Shown here: positions 1 through 13,395 of the stretch, one piece after another
How positions within the stretch are numbered: the first letter of the stretch is position 1
Layout: each line of letters opens with the position of its first letter
Assembly: GCA_963691815.1 (NCBI GenBank)
Contig: OY829657.1
Coordinates: 18,493,853 to 18,557,852, forward strand
Source of the DNA: Echiichthys vipera
Taxonomy: Eukaryota; Chordata; Actinopteri; Perciformes; Trachinidae
Length of the DNA stretch: 64,000 bases
Reading direction: 5' to 3'
Program-made: the position numbers and the translations under genes
The notes under the pieces: generated by a model
Database searches by the model: none
What the model was told of the DNA's origin: nothing
What the model saw: the letters and a program-made list of their open reading frames with translations, nothing else

Positions 1-16
1 CTAAGTCGCTTGAGTG

Positions 17-36
17 CCCCCCCCCCCCCCCCCCCC
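17..36. repeat. poly-C run (20 bp)
   Basis: An uninterrupted run of 20 C sits directly beside the tRNA-like fragment that follows. Its length is likely polymorphic and prone to sequencing error. Confidence 0.9.
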
Positions 37-49
37 ATTATCATGGGGG

Positions 50-126
50 CACCCCCTGGTCCGCTGAGGACTTACAGTCCTGTGTATATGCGGCGACTGC
101 TCTGTCCACTGAGCCACCAGGAGCCC
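50..126 (-). mobile_element. tRNA-like SINE head fragment
   Basis: On the minus strand, 116 down to 106 reads TGGCTCAGTGG, a match to the tRNA/SINE A box. It is followed by GACAGAGCAGTCGCC, as in the 5' heads of several teleost tRNA-derived SINEs. No convincing B box or cloverleaf follows, so this looks like a degraded SINE head and not a working tRNA gene. I cannot assign the family. Confidence 0.45.
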
Positions 127-3100
127 CGAATGCCCCTTCAAGGGGGATAATTAACTATCAGTCATCTCTGTGGAAAGAATTCTAAATCATTTGGAATGTG
201 ATGCCATGGAGCAGAATGACACCAAAGGAGACCTCCTCTGAAAAGCAGATGCACATAAATCTAACTAACCATGTCTCTGGAGATGAAAGTGACTCATACT
301 GAGCAACAACACGTTGGTCTTGTCCCCCTCTACTCACATGGTTGATAATGTTTTCCAATCACGCAAGAACAAGTTGTGTTCCTTCTCAAGCTGACACAAG
401 TTATGACTTACTGTACTAGAATAATTCAGAGGAAGCATACAGATGGACATAACTGGGAGCGGCCATTTTAAATTCTTAAAGTCTTTACACATTTATTCCT
501 GTGAATACATGAGAGTTCCTGGAAGTACTCGGTTGTAAACTCTTCAGCAGTAACCGATTCCATCTTCCCAACATTTTTGAGGCAGTTATGTCATTTGGTT
601 CCATTTTAATTTAACTTGACTGCATTTTATTACACACATTAAAATTAAGTGCATTTAGGGCACCTATACCAACTGCTGTGTTGCACCAACAGCTTTAAAT
701 CTCCCTCGTAAAAATTGCAATGAAATGCAACTAAATTCTTCTCAGGTGACACATGTGACTGCCACATTTGACATAGCAATGAGTTTAAGTGTTAATTTCA
801 TTACAGTAGATGTTAAATATTTCAGTGTAGTATGATTATATAATGCAACATCAAGAGAGTGAAAAACAGTAGACCTTTATGCTTATGCTCTTCTTCCACT
901 TTTGACCCTGTCTCCTATCTGGCTAAAGGATGGTTATCATAAAGATATATCAGTAAAACACCAGGGGAGGCCTTTTAATAGCTAACTGCTGACACAAAGT
1001 TCACTCACGGATTCTTTATGCATTATGATACCATTAGATCCTAAATGATGATTGCGGGTTAATTCGGAAAGACTGTTGTTCTGGAGCGGACTTGCTTCCA
1101 GATGTGATCACCTGGCATTTGGATGAATCATTTTCACCAGTATTTGACCCCCCCGGCAGTGAGTATTTTGGTCTATGTTTATATGAGATAAAGTTCCAGT
1201 CTCACAGTCTTTTTGATCTCATTTAGCTACCATACAGTCATTCATTGTTTTCTATTACAGCATCTTAAATCTCTTCCGGGATAATTAGCCTTTTATCATT
1301 TGTTCTCTGTGATTCAGGGGCCTTTTATCAGCCGTTTTCCTAATCCTCTTGTCTTGTGTCTCAGGGAGTTGTAGGGCACTGCTCTGTGTGTGTTGCGTAA
1401 AAAACGGGTGGACAGATGAATGTGTCTCTCTCATCTTCATCCTTACAGGCCCTAAGCCACAGGCCACATGAAGCTCTGTAGTCTCTGAAACACATCTGGT
1501 GCATCTGGATGCTGCGGGATACACAAACACACATACATACATACACCAACAGTGCTTCATGCCCACGCTTACAGATGCTTGTGCACACAGACAACCACAG
1601 GCATGCCTTTCCTTATTTACTGCATGTGTCCTTCCATAACTGTGTATGATTCTTGTTAATATTTCTGAGGATGTTGCAGTAAAATGCCCTCAATTTGTGG
1701 GGCACTTTGTCACCTCTCTGTCCTTAAAAAGGAAGATCTTTTCCTGGAATCCCATGTACTTATTTTTAATTTATATACAAACTAAAACATATAGAGGACT
1801 CTTTAAATCTGCCTAATGAGAGTTGAATCCTTGAGTCCAGATTCCAAACATACCTACAAGCTCACTTTGACTAAAGCATTGGGTAAAAACCCCAAATAGC
1901 CCCCAAGATAAGTTTGAAGAGCTCTAATGACTCTTAATTGACCAGCTCTTTGAGTATGGCCTGCCATGTCATCAAGTTGCAAGACAGCATGCCTGAACAT
2001 GTATGGAAACTGGGGAGTTATTTAATGATTGAACACAATGGTCAATTCATGGGATTGAGCCATGCTTCCATTATAGTGTAAATCTGTTTCACTGCTCTTG
2101 GGTTGTAAACAAGAGGATCCTGGTCGAATTAATTCCTGCTATTTGATTTTGTGACTTTCTCCAGAGGTCTCCCCGAAGAGAAAAGATACATTTTTTGTCT
2201 TTTTTCCTCCAAGAAATATCAGCAAAAATGTATATAAAAGAGAGTGACCAATGTCATCTGTCTACCATTTCACATGGCAGTGTGCCACTATTTAGTAATG
2301 TGAAACAATTATATAGCCACATTACCCTCTAAGTGTTGACTTATGATACCAGCAACCAAAGACCCGTGCTACAGTATTCTGTTAAACGCCCATTATTTAC
2401 CAAACTCTGTAATAATAGCAAAAGGGAAACCCCACCCCCTCTATTCCTTATGTACTGGCTTCTATATAGGGGACATGAATCCCTACAAAAAACCAAACCT
2501 AAAGAGATCTGTGGCCATCCAGCTCTCAGTTGTGGCACTGAAAGGGGTTTTAGTGGATCGCTCATCAACAGAGTGAAGACAAACCCTGAAATTTGCACCA
2601 TGTTTGCCTTTCTGTTTCTGTCTGCCTAGCAATTTTGTTAACCGTTGCAGATGCTCGAGGGCGACGGACCAGATTCTGTGTGGCCTGCAGGCACTTGAAT
2701 GTAAAGTAAAATTCTTAACGTTTTGTTAATTTATTGAATGGAAAGAAGTTGTTCCTTTGGACTGGTCTTGGATCCGTCTTTGTATGTTCATTCACCAGGA
2801 CTGCGGTTTGGATCGATGGCATGTAAACTGATCCTGGGTATCTAAGAAAGACAACTTCACACTGGAGTCAGGGGATTTGAGCCATACATGAGGTTTGGCT
2901 TGTCGTAAGAGATTTTCCCTCTCCTCTGGACACTGCCAGTCCAGCTGCTTCTTTGCCTGCCTCATATAGGCAGCACCTACCCACATAAAAGCCTAGCTCA
3001 TTTTCAGTGAATCGTGCAATCCCTGGAGTTTACCAGTCACAATCAAATGTTTTATTTGGGGTCATTTTATAATGCCAAGGCAAACCTCAAGGACTAATTT

Positions 3101-5721
3101 TAGCAACTATATTTAAAGATAAATAGGTGTTTAATAGAACAATAGCTGCTTATGCACTTATTTCAGTTTTGTGATAATTCATTTTCACATAATTACACGC
3201 AATGTGATTCAAGCTCTACAGTCAGGATTAACTTTTTAAATGTGTGGATCAAAAACTTTTTTGTTTAAATGAACGTAGCCTTAAAGTTGGTAATGACAAA
3301 GATAACGTCACTCGTTGTGACAAATCCACAGAGAATCTCCACCCAGTTCTGTAGTTCAACTCTACTGCACTCTCAAAAACAGACAGAGGCCGAGACATAC
3401 TCTTTGACCCCATGGGAGCTATGGAGAATGACAAGTAACTGGAGCTGCAATGTTGGAGGGTTACAGCAGACAGTGCTCGAAATAGTTCTGCTACGGTGCT
3501 CTTTGGGTTTGCTCAGCTTTTGTGTACAGTCAAAATTGGTGTTGGCCGATATACTCTATACATCTTAAAATTTTTGTGTAAAATATATTTCGACCCAAGG
3601 CCAACTTCAGACGCCTCAGTCAGACAAATAAATCATCCTCACGTTCTAGGGTCGTGCGCCAGCTATTGAGCCTTTTGGCTAGTACAGACCAAATTGTATG
3701 TGTTGAACCCCAGTGATATAACACGATATGAATCTGCGACTCACACTCTATTTTAGCCTCCTTGCCAAGCACAAAACAGCAGACACAATAGCAACTAGCT
3801 GGTGAACTGATAAATAGCTAAACATTCCAGTTGGTCAGAGAAAAACAGAGTTAAAAGGAGAGTGTATATTGGTTTAGGATTAGCCAGAGAGGTGGCCAGA
3901 AACACACTCCAAATGAATACTAAGCTTGTTCTGTGTCTTCTTTGTGTGTACATAAGCAATAGCTTGCTAATACGTTGGCCAAACAAGCCTAACGTTATAA
4001 TATAAGTTTGTGAGACAGGGTGCATGGGAACACGGACATGATGCACTCTTTTGTGTCAACATATTTCCTTTGATGTCAGGAAGCTTAACACTGCTAATGA
4101 TCACTCTTATACACAATCTACCAACACCATTAGCTCTTCAAGTGGGGCTAATCAAGCAACAATCATCCAAAGTGCTCCTCTTGTTCACTCAATCATTCAG
4201 GGGAGAGGATGTAAATATTTAAGAGTCAGAGGAGCTTTCTATTTCCATGGCTTTTTAAAATGATGAGACATTTTGTTACTGTATAAACAATGGAGCTAAT
4301 ATAGTGATTGTAGGGGTGGATAACCACAGATGTTACAGTGACTGCTGTGTAGATTGTTCTCACATTTCTGGCAAGTGTTTCCATAAATATTTTTGCACAC
4401 CAAAGAGAGGATTTATAACTTGCTATAGAAAATAAGCTATGTTGTGGTGGTGGTTCTTTGCTTCAATAGTAGGGGCATGTGCGTCCAAAGTCTTGCGCTA
4501 TTCAATTACAATTAGTGTTTCACAATGGCGAGATATATAGCTGTCTCTACTTCTATCAGCCCTTTAAAAAAGAAAGTCTATTTTTATTGCTCATATTGTT
4601 GTGGTTAAAATGGATACTATCTCACAGTGAACTCGTGAGAACTTTTTCTTACTAGCAGCGGAGGACAGTGGCATGTAACATTGTTGATTGCAAATAAATA
4701 ACAATAAAAGATGGTTTTCTATAGGGACAAACAAATTTGACTGCCCACTCTTAAGAACAATAAACAGTATTTATTGTAATTGGTCCCATCTGGACACAGT
4801 AGGATGAGGGTTGCTGTGGGAATAACACGAGCGGATTAAGAGCAATTACTCAGCAGATGATACAACTGTCATGCTGTAATCCTAGATATTGTTAAATTTG
4901 ATTTCAAACCTCTGCAGCTGAAATGCACCAAATATTTGGAACTGGTGTAGTCAAACCTGTCACTCAAAACCCCAGTGATCACAGTGGAGTATAAAGTAGC
5001 TCTCCATCTTTCGTCCATTGAAATGTAGCAACATGCACATGGAATTAAAGAGATCTTGAAAGCTGACTAAAGAAATAATTTCATGAGCATTTGTGTGCCA
5101 TTACATCCTTAAAATGTTTTGAGTTTGATTTTGAATCCAACCTTAGTAAGCCACTTGTGCATCTAATTTCCTTTTAAACAATAGTCAAAAGAGAATAAAT
5201 TGATTCCCTCCTTACGTCCCAGTCACACTGCAGAACTCCCAATGGCCATTTTGCAGATGTGGAGCGATTGAAAAGCGTTTATTGTGTGACCAGGCCCTTT
5301 GGGTTGCATTGAAAAGAGTCCCTCAATGAGAGTCTTTGTAGGAAGATACAGTAATTGTCAGATCAAATAACTCTTCTGCTATTTCACCCCTAACTTACCT
5401 TCAGAAATTCTCAACTGTTGACAGCAGAGCAAGAGTTAGTGCTCTGCTGAAGGAACAAGCTGAGAACCGGAGGGAAAATCTGTTTTGAGGTTGTTGGAAT
5501 AACAGCTAACATAAGGGATTTTTCAGGACACATGACATTTAAAAAAAAAAAAAGAATCCAGCACAGTGGCAGGACTTGGTTTAATACAGAGTCAAAACAC
5601 TTCATTCCCCTCTGTAGATTGTTTTACCAGTTAACGTGCACAACATAATCTCTTCCTATATTTGGCTTGTCAAGTACATACAGTAGGCTAGAACATTAAG
5701 AAACCATAAGAAACATTAAGA
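127..5721. other. intergenic, no gene seen
   Basis: AT-rich sequence. Open frames are all under 100 codons, lack recognisable domains, and often overlap in opposite strands (for example 2341-2601 and 2333-2629), as expected by chance. I recognise no repeat apart from short CATA runs near 1533. Confidence 0.6.
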
Positions 5722-5765
5722 AATATATTACTCATTACTACAGTTTGTATAATGAGTAATATATT
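5722..5765. repeat. 16-bp perfect inverted repeat, 12-bp spacer
   Basis: AATATATTACTCATTA (5722-5737) is followed after 12 bases by its exact reverse complement (5750-5765). The arms could form a hairpin or cruciform. I see no terminator-like or RNA-gene context and no flanking duplication. Confidence 0.85.
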
Positions 5766-8700
5766 CTTTGCATTGCATTAAACATTCTGAGCCAAATTAA
5801 TTGTAGCAGAAAAGAAAAATATTACTGTGAACATTGCTTGGCAACCAGAAGCTACCATATTTGTCATTTTATCATTAAGTTTGTGTATAAAGTCTTCTAA
5901 ATTCTTAGAAATTACTAGTTAGTGTCAGACAAAATCAAGTTGCATTATCAAAACGTATAAAATATCTTAGCTAGTAACAACTAAATTAATTCTTATGAAA
6001 ATAATCAACCATAGGACATGACTGTAACATCACAAGCTGTAGCGTAACTTTCAAAAATCGCAATTTTAGCGGGCAAAAGTATAAAGTAAATGGCTAATAA
6101 TTTTAAATGTAGGTATTAATCTGTTTTATAAGTGGATACTAAGAAAATGTGTTAATCAGGGTTATTATTCATGCAGTTTAGAATGAGTTCCTATAATGTT
6201 AACCTAGCTTACATTATTTAGTCATTTAACTGACATAACATTTTGTAAATTTGAAGTATTTTTGGAAATGTATGAGTTAAGAAACTCCCCAGTGTAATTA
6301 ATAGGCAGCCTTTTAATCAAAAGTCAGGTCATACATGTTGACCATACATAGCATCACTTGCCTTGGATTAAAACATGGTCATATTAGCAAGCTAATGTTA
6401 GCTTTGTCAGTCAATTCAGTTCGATTGGAAGCAACTGGGTGTAAATATTTTTGTAACTTATAATGCAAGAGTAGTAGTTTCTGTGCTGAAACCACTGTAA
6501 ACACATTGTAACAAAAAGGCTTAGTTCGAACTTATTAAAAGCTAGTGCAAGTAACATAGCAGCGTAACTATGTTCCCCGGGTCCTATGTTCCCCTGGTCC
6601 TATGTTCCCCGCTTTGTTCCGGGGATCTTTTTTTGGGGAAAAAGGGATGACCCTCAGTAACACTAGCATGAGAGTGGATGTAGCCACAACTCAGGAGGAT
6701 ATGGAAAAGCTAAGCGCAGAGAAAGCTGCAGAAGAGAGGAATGATTAAAAGAAAATGCATGACAGGCAACAGGATGGGACTGTTGCTCACTCGGGATAGA
6801 ATAATATGGACACTATATCTTTTTGTCATTCTAGAGCTGGGCAGCAGCACTGATTACAGCCTGCTGTTGAAATATGTTATGTCAAAGGACACAAGAAAAA
6901 TAGTATGATGAAGATAATGTATTCTGTGGGTAACGAGGGCCGGACTAGATAAGCTGTTGCTTTCGGTCATGTGAATTGTAAACCAAGATAATGTATGCTG
7001 ATGATTTATCTAACTGGCATGCCCAAAATAAGCAAATAAATAAAACACCATATCCCACCATCTTTTCAGGCTTTAGCCTATGTCGTGTTTTTACTAGAAA
7101 AAGATGGGTGGCTAAGATAGATAATAGCTAATGGAAGCAGACCCAGGAGGAAAAAAAAGTAAGCACATTTTCTCAACTTATATTACTCACTTTAAATGCT
7201 GTTAGTACCACATTCCCCACAGGAACAATTTACACAGCAAGCAGTTGCCACATCATGGGAAAGAAAATGTCAGCAGGAGCAGCATCTCCGAAAAACATGC
7301 CAGACCTCTAACCCATCGTTGTATTTCTATCAGTGCTTCTGTAATTGCATGTTGGCATATAACATAATACCTCTGTCAGCAAAGGTTGAATGGGATAACG
7401 TGAGAATGTAAGAAGGAAAACATGGTTCCACTTCTCTCATTGGTGGGCTCTGAGATTTCCCCATCCATCACTCTTTAATCTGTTTTGATCAGGACTGTTC
7501 TCATCCAGAAGAACCGGATGGAGGAAATGTCAACGGTGAACATTTAGTCGTATGACTTGCTAAAACACCTGAATCTTGTTTTTTCAGCTGCTGGTTTGTC
7601 CTCACATGCTTGCTGTTTGGTTGCTTTTTGATGTGATCCATGTCTGTTTGCATGTTTGTCAGTGAGACACAGAGCAAAAAGGGGCATCCTGCATTGATGC
7701 ACAGCATGTTTATTATTAATCAATCACTTGCAGGTTTCACAGCACCGGACCCAAATTTGAAATTACAAGTTTTTCCACATTACACTTCTGCCAGTGTGTC
7801 TGACCTCACTGTGTGAGCCCATCCTCAGTTATAAAGTCAAAGCAGGTTAATGTTGATCGTGGGGGAGGAAACAAACCCTGAAATACCTCAATGTTTTGCT
7901 CCAGCTAGATGAAATTGTGACTGTCATTTGTCATTACACAAAGACTGAAAGTCACAAATCCCTTGACCTGACCTAATTGCACCAATGAAATATGTTTATA
8001 ACACTTGTAGACACAAGTAAAAGTGAAATGTGTTCATATTTTTTACAACACCATTGATCTTTAATTTAATAACTGGCAATACATATTTATAACTGTACAT
8101 GTGTATAATCATTTCCATATATCTACATTACCAATGCTACAATAATTGATATTGCATGTCTCCCTTCCTCTATTTGCTACAGCTGTAAGGATGTAGCGTA
8201 TGGTGTATTTTTAACCGTCCAGATGTGACTGTTTAAAGACCATCTGGACTAAAGTCCACATCAGCTTGTCCATTCAGTAAATACCGTTCAGGAAGGGCAG
8301 GTACACAGCCGCTCACATTATTCTGCCCATTGTCATGCTGATATAATACCCATGGAGGTCCATGAAACACGGGAACACATGCAGAACCATCCATTCAACA
8401 CGCCATGAAGCATTTAATTTAATTATTGGTCTTTTGAAATATGAGGTCAACTAGCCAACCTGAACAAAGCACAGGGGCATTTAGCATGTTCATCATTTGG
8501 AGCTTTGCACTAGATGTGCTTTGATTTGAAGCCATTTGATAATCTCTGGATTTGTCTGTGAATACACAAGAACCAGAACGGTACTCAGCTGTGACGATCT
8601 GTTGCTGGTGACATAGAGGACAAGATCACTCAGGAGGCTTTCACATCAGGGACCCAGATCCAGTTTGTTTGATTAGTGTGAATATCCTTCTACTTCACAG

Positions 8701-9566
8701 AATATTCATAATTAATATTCTCCCAGTGAATATTAATGATGTGTCTGGCTGTAAACTTGGACCTCAAAGAGACTTTGTAAGTATTTTAATTCTGTCTTGG
8801 TAGAGTTCATATCTAGATAGTTTGGAGTATGATCTGGCTTTTCTTCAAACCAATCACAGCTTAAGTCTTACAAAATAGTTTGTGGAGGGTCTTTCGTCCG
8901 GTCATGTGCCGGCCCTGTACATTCGGTAAGCCAAACTAATATTTGGATAACCTTACTCTCCACATGCAAATCCTGCAATAATGAATTAATCATTCTTTAG
9001 TATGACCACACCGATGTAATTGGCCCTGTGTCATCAGTGGTTTTTGTCAAGATCCTTTCAAATACCAAAGCTGTGTAACCAAGAAAAGCTAATGATGCAT
9101 TATTCTCCATTCTCCAAATGTACAGAATACAAGTATAAAGACACTGTTAAAGAACATAAAATGGGTTTATAAACAAATACTCTCATATCTATTTGTATGC
9201 ATTCTATACCATTTTTATGGGCATTACATGCTATTTGTATGAAAGTATTGTAATTTACTATGGTTATTAATTAAAAAAAAAATATATATAGAAAGATATA
9301 TTCCAAAGAATTACAAGTGGTTGACAGTTAAGTGGAGACTTAATGAGTAGCACTTTCAGAAAATGAAACCTATGGTTATCAACACTAGAGCTCTCACAAC
9401 CACCCTGAGTTATGATCTATTTTGATATTGTCTTTATACAGTTGTGGTTGTGTGATATCACAATGGTGGAAAAACTACTCTGTCAAACTACCTCCTATTA
9501 TATTTTTAAAGTTGAGATTCAGCTGTATTCCGTGAAAAGCTTGTGGGCGATTAATCAATCCATAAG
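5766..9566. other. intergenic, no gene seen
   Basis: Apart from the 16-bp tandem repeat at 6568-6612, this stretch shows no recognisable coding frame or mobile element. The A-rich and TA-rich patch at 9272-9291 is simple sequence. Confidence 0.55.
6568..6612. repeat. tandem repeat of a 16-bp unit (about 2.8 copies)
   Basis: The unit CTATGTTCCCCGGGTC is at 6568-6583, again with one change at 6584-6599, and partly at 6600-6612. The same unit builds both arms of the foldback element at 12951-13209, so the two loci belong to one repeat family. Confidence 0.85.
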
Positions 9567-9597
9567 CCTGTGAAAGTTCTCATTCGTCCAGGTCATC
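9567..9597 (-). mobile_element. fragment of a dispersed retroelement-like tail
   Basis: The reverse complement matches 50893-50925 almost base for base (GATGACCTGGACGAATGAGA, then a near match). It is a short piece of the same repeat in the opposite orientation. Confidence 0.6.
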
Positions 9598-9979
9598 ATT
9601 CAATCAATCCATAACAATGTCGGAGAAAAACAAAAGTCAAGCCATCAATCTTCATGGCAGAGCAGCCACACTGACTGCACAAGAGAGATTTATGGAATAA
9701 TTAATGCTTGGGCAATTTCAACAAATTGAAATGCACAAAGTGTGCTGCTGAGCTCTTAGGGCTGGATTAATATGCTTTATTTTTACTATAATGAACTACC
9801 ACCAACAATGAGTTGATGGGACAAAATGTTAGTATAGTTTAATCCTCTGTGCCCTAGATTCAATTGTTGTCCAGAAATTATTAAAACATAGTATAGATTA
9901 TTTTGATTCAATCTCACACACTCCATCCAGCAGTTACTACTACTGTAGATACTGTATTCAACCTGTTCAGCAGCTTGGT
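9598..9979. other. spacer with one shared repeat fragment
   Basis: The only structure seen is TTGTTGTCCAGAAATTATT near 9863. It recurs as its reverse complement near 38258, so it is probably a scrap of a dispersed repeat. Confidence 0.45.
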
Positions 9980-10115
9980 CAGTGTCGTCAAAAGTTATGC
10001 CACAAACTTTCTCAATTTATCGTTGTTTTGTTGCCTAAACCTAACTGTACCCTGCATGTTGAAAAGTGACGCCAAAGGGGTACCCAGAGTGTTAGAAAGT
10101 GACGCCAAGGGGTCC
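9980..10115. repeat. dispersed teleost repeat fragment
   Basis: It contains TTGTTTTGTTGCCTAAACCT followed by two close copies of GAAA(A)GTGACGCCAA around 10070 and 10096. I recognise this as part of a common teleost repeat, probably the family also seen at 20336-20702 and 40428-40625 but in the opposite orientation. The class is unknown to me. Confidence 0.5.
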
Positions 10116-12950
10116 TGATCAAGCGGCCAAATGAGTTAGAAGTGAGAATTTGTTGTAATATTCACTTGAGCACCAAATGTGTATTAATCTTCAGCAGAAA
10201 ATAGTCCCCAACAAATGTGTCATTTTGCTAAAGAATATAATGCCAAGGTGTTTTAGTAAATTATTTGTTAATATTTTTATTGTTTTGAAAATTAAACCAT
10301 ATATTTGTGGCCCGTTTTTTCAAAGCTTTTTTTCTTCGGGGCCACAGACAGATGGAGTTGTCAGAAGGTACTGAGAGATGAACAACTGCATTGTTGTTTT
10401 TGTTTTTTTTATCAGCTTTATCCATTGAAGAATAACAGCTTACTGTATATCCATTAAGTGTAACTATGCTTATTTACCACTTTAAAAGTTCAAATCAATT
10501 CTCCATGAAAGCCAGAAACAAAATATCAGTGCAAGAAAAAGTCTGTATTTGTGCTCAATTCTGTCACTCAATATGTGATGTCTATTCAATGAGAAATTAT
10601 CTTGGCTGTGCTCTAAAGAAGAACAAATATTATCTTGTACAGAGATCAGTGTGGACCGGAGAGGACAAATAGTACCAAACGTACTGCTGAAAAATTTAGC
10701 CAGATATTTGAAGCTGTTTTTCTTAATGCTGTTGCATAACAAATTGAGTTACTCAAGACCAGACTGGGAAGAAGTTTTTCATGAGGTTATAGTGGCATCT
10801 TAAGTTATTTATGATGGTTTATGTTGGACAAATGTTATGCGAGAGTCGTTTGGATAGTAATGAACCTGTCATAGAATTTATTTCATAAATTTTAATTCCT
10901 CAGAAAGAATGTGTGCCCTCACGGCTATTTAAAATAAGACTTCTCACCTCAGATGAGTCTGGGGGATAGATCGCAAGAAGTGGCCAAACTCCAAGATTGG
11001 TAGTTACCACCTTCTCCTAGACGAAGCAAACGGTTAACCTCTTTAACAGATGCTATCATACTTTGTCTGCCTGTCTCAACACATCTCTGAAGAATTTTCC
11101 ACTCAACAGCTTCTACATAATCTAGTAAAGGGACCAAACCATGATCTGTCTGCTTCTATCCATTGCTGTTACGCCATTTCCAGGATCCTCTTCGGAGCAA
11201 TAAATTGGAGTTAAGAAGTAGGTGGCCTTGTTGAAAAAGTATTGTCATTGTCTAGTAATGCCTGCTGTTATTCAATGGTTTAAGTGAAGTACCACTGACA
11301 TATGAAAACTGCAAACTCTATTACTAAACTATTATTTTGTGTCTTTAAAACGTCCATGACTTTAATTGAATGCTTTCTTACCTAGAGATTGATGAGAAGA
11401 TATTGAGTGTGGTATCAATCCTCTCATCTGACTCATCAGCATTCATTGAATGGAAATGCTTTATTTTGAATGTTGTCCTCAGTTGTTCCTAATATTTTTT
11501 GTCCTAGCATAATTGTTTTAAAGCTCACACCCACCACTTAAAGTTTAAAATGGGAAAACATAAGGAAAATAAAGTGTAATCAAACATGTACAAATGTGTG
11601 GTCCATGTTGAGAGCTTTGTACACTGTAATCAGCAAACATCATAGTAATCATTTTTCAGGTTGACTCCCATCTCGTTTACTCAGGCGTCTCAACTGCAGA
11701 GGCAGCCTTTGTTGTGGGGGCTCCTCATCCCCATGCCGACAAGCTGTTAAACTTACAAGATGATTGACAGTCAGCAATCAGGGAAAGCCGGGGGGCCCGT
11801 TTTTGTATAACTATTGCCAAAAATAAATGCGTCAAGCGCAGCTGAAGGAAAAACATCGGAAAGTTTTGCAGAGCGCTAACCGCACGATAGGCATCTGAAC
11901 ATTAAAAGCAAAGAAACCAATAATTACATTTAGGCTTTAATTTGAAGTTCTGTTTAGTTTCACAGGCATCAACTGAGTGCACCTGCCAGAGAGCAGACAT
12001 GTTCCGCTCAAACATGACTTCACTCCACATATTCCTATCTGCAGCTTTCTCCAGTTAACTGCTTGCTCAACGCAAAATGTCAAATCTTGAGCCCTGTGAC
12101 ATTTTTTTCTTCTTCATATTTTTAACCTTATTCCTTTTAGAAGACATTGTTAAATACTCATCATGCATGGTATAGACATCCAATGAAGTGAGCAATAAAA
12201 CCGGAAGCAGTCACATTCCTTTATCTTGGGCTTGACCGTACATGACCTGTGCGTGGCATCTGTGCCAGGACTCTCAGAGGTTGTGAAAAAGTAACACATG
12301 CCAGCATCGTGATGGAGGGAATCCCTTCTCTGGAAACACCTTTCCTGCACTTCTCTAGTTCTCTTGTACAGTATGGATGTGCTCCTTTTTATTTCCTGTA
12401 GGGGCTGTAGATGAACACAGCTTCTTCTGGAGGAGCGAGTTTGAACTTGAAAGAAAATAACTAGACGGCATTCATACTGGCTGCAGCTGTGGAGAGCAGA
12501 TATGGAAATGATTCCACTCTTCCTTTTCGGTGTGTTTTTACAGGTATATTTACAAGTGTAGCATGTCAGCGTTATTGCCGAAAATACCTCTGCGGGTTTT
12601 AATTACAGATTTCCTCTATATGGTAGCTGTTACAGTTTGTCATGACAAGCTCTTGCTGCAGATGAAGACCCTTTTCATGTAATCTGATGACTTTAAAGGA
12701 ACTGAGTCGTTAAATAATCTGTTAGATGTTTTTTAACCCATGAAGTCACATGTTGTCATCCTGTTGAAGTTAAAACACTGATGATTAGAATCTTTTAAAT
12801 TGGACACTTTACGGCCCTTGGTTGTTGTGTGCTAGTTCATTTGTGGTCATTTTCATTTTATTTGTTTGTACAAATTTGTAACAAAAAGTCCAATTAACAA
12901 GACTAAGAGTCAACAGCCGCACTAGCAGCTTTGTTACATTCTAGGTCATC
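10116..12950. other. intergenic, no gene seen
   Basis: No domain-bearing frame, RNA gene or clear repeat. The longest frames (for example 10482-10742, 86 codons, minus) resemble no protein I know. Confidence 0.6.
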
Positions 12951-13209
12951 CCTATGTTCCCCGGGTCCTATGTACCCTGGTCGCATAGGCCTATGGCTTT
13001 GCTGAATTAGTTCAGCATTTTGTAAGGGTCAGGGTTACGGTCATCGTTATGATCAGGGTTAGGGGACAGTGTTAGGGTCTACACAGGCCTATTTGCAGTG
13101 GAATTCGGCACTGATGGTGGAAAAAATAACAGACCTGGGAACATAGGACCCTTTCTGTGAAAAGCAGGTCACATACAAAGCGGGGAACATAGGACCCCGG
13201 GAACATAGG
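12951..13209. mobile_element. foldback element with arms built from a 16-bp unit
   Basis: The left arm (12951-12980) begins CCTATGTTCCCCGGGTCC. The right arm (13181-13209) is close to its reverse complement, and a further inverted unit (GGGAACATAGGACCC) lies at about 13137-13151. The centre is rich in GGGTTAGGG-like runs (13026-13078). No protein is encoded. I infer a non-autonomous foldback or MITE-like repeat. I found no clear target-site duplication. Confidence 0.7.
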
Positions 13210-13269
13210 TGCGCTCCCTTGTAGGGCATAGTGAACCAACTGCTAACAGCAGCATGGCATCTCACAACA

Positions 13270-13395
13270 CCCATGCTAACATGCAGAATTTTAGCAGGTA
13301 TTTTTACTGTAGCTTGTTGAGCATGCTAACATTTGCTAATTTGAACGAAACAAAAAGTAGCTTACAACTGTGGCTGATGGGAATTTTACAAATAA
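13270..13395. repeat. dispersed percomorph repeat fragment
   Basis: It contains GCATGCTAACATTTGCTAAT and GTGGCTGATGGGAAT, phrases I know from an abundant percomorph interspersed repeat. The copy is partial and diverged. The 118-codon frame at 13370-13726 starts in this repeat, which argues against it being a gene. Confidence 0.45.

Noticed and set aside
106..116. Working tRNA gene on the minus strand
   Set aside because: The A box is good, but no B box, anticodon arm or acceptor stem pairs with it.
13026..13078. Interstitial telomere repeat
   Set aside because: GGGTTAGGG-like runs are short, irregular and confined to the centre of the foldback element.
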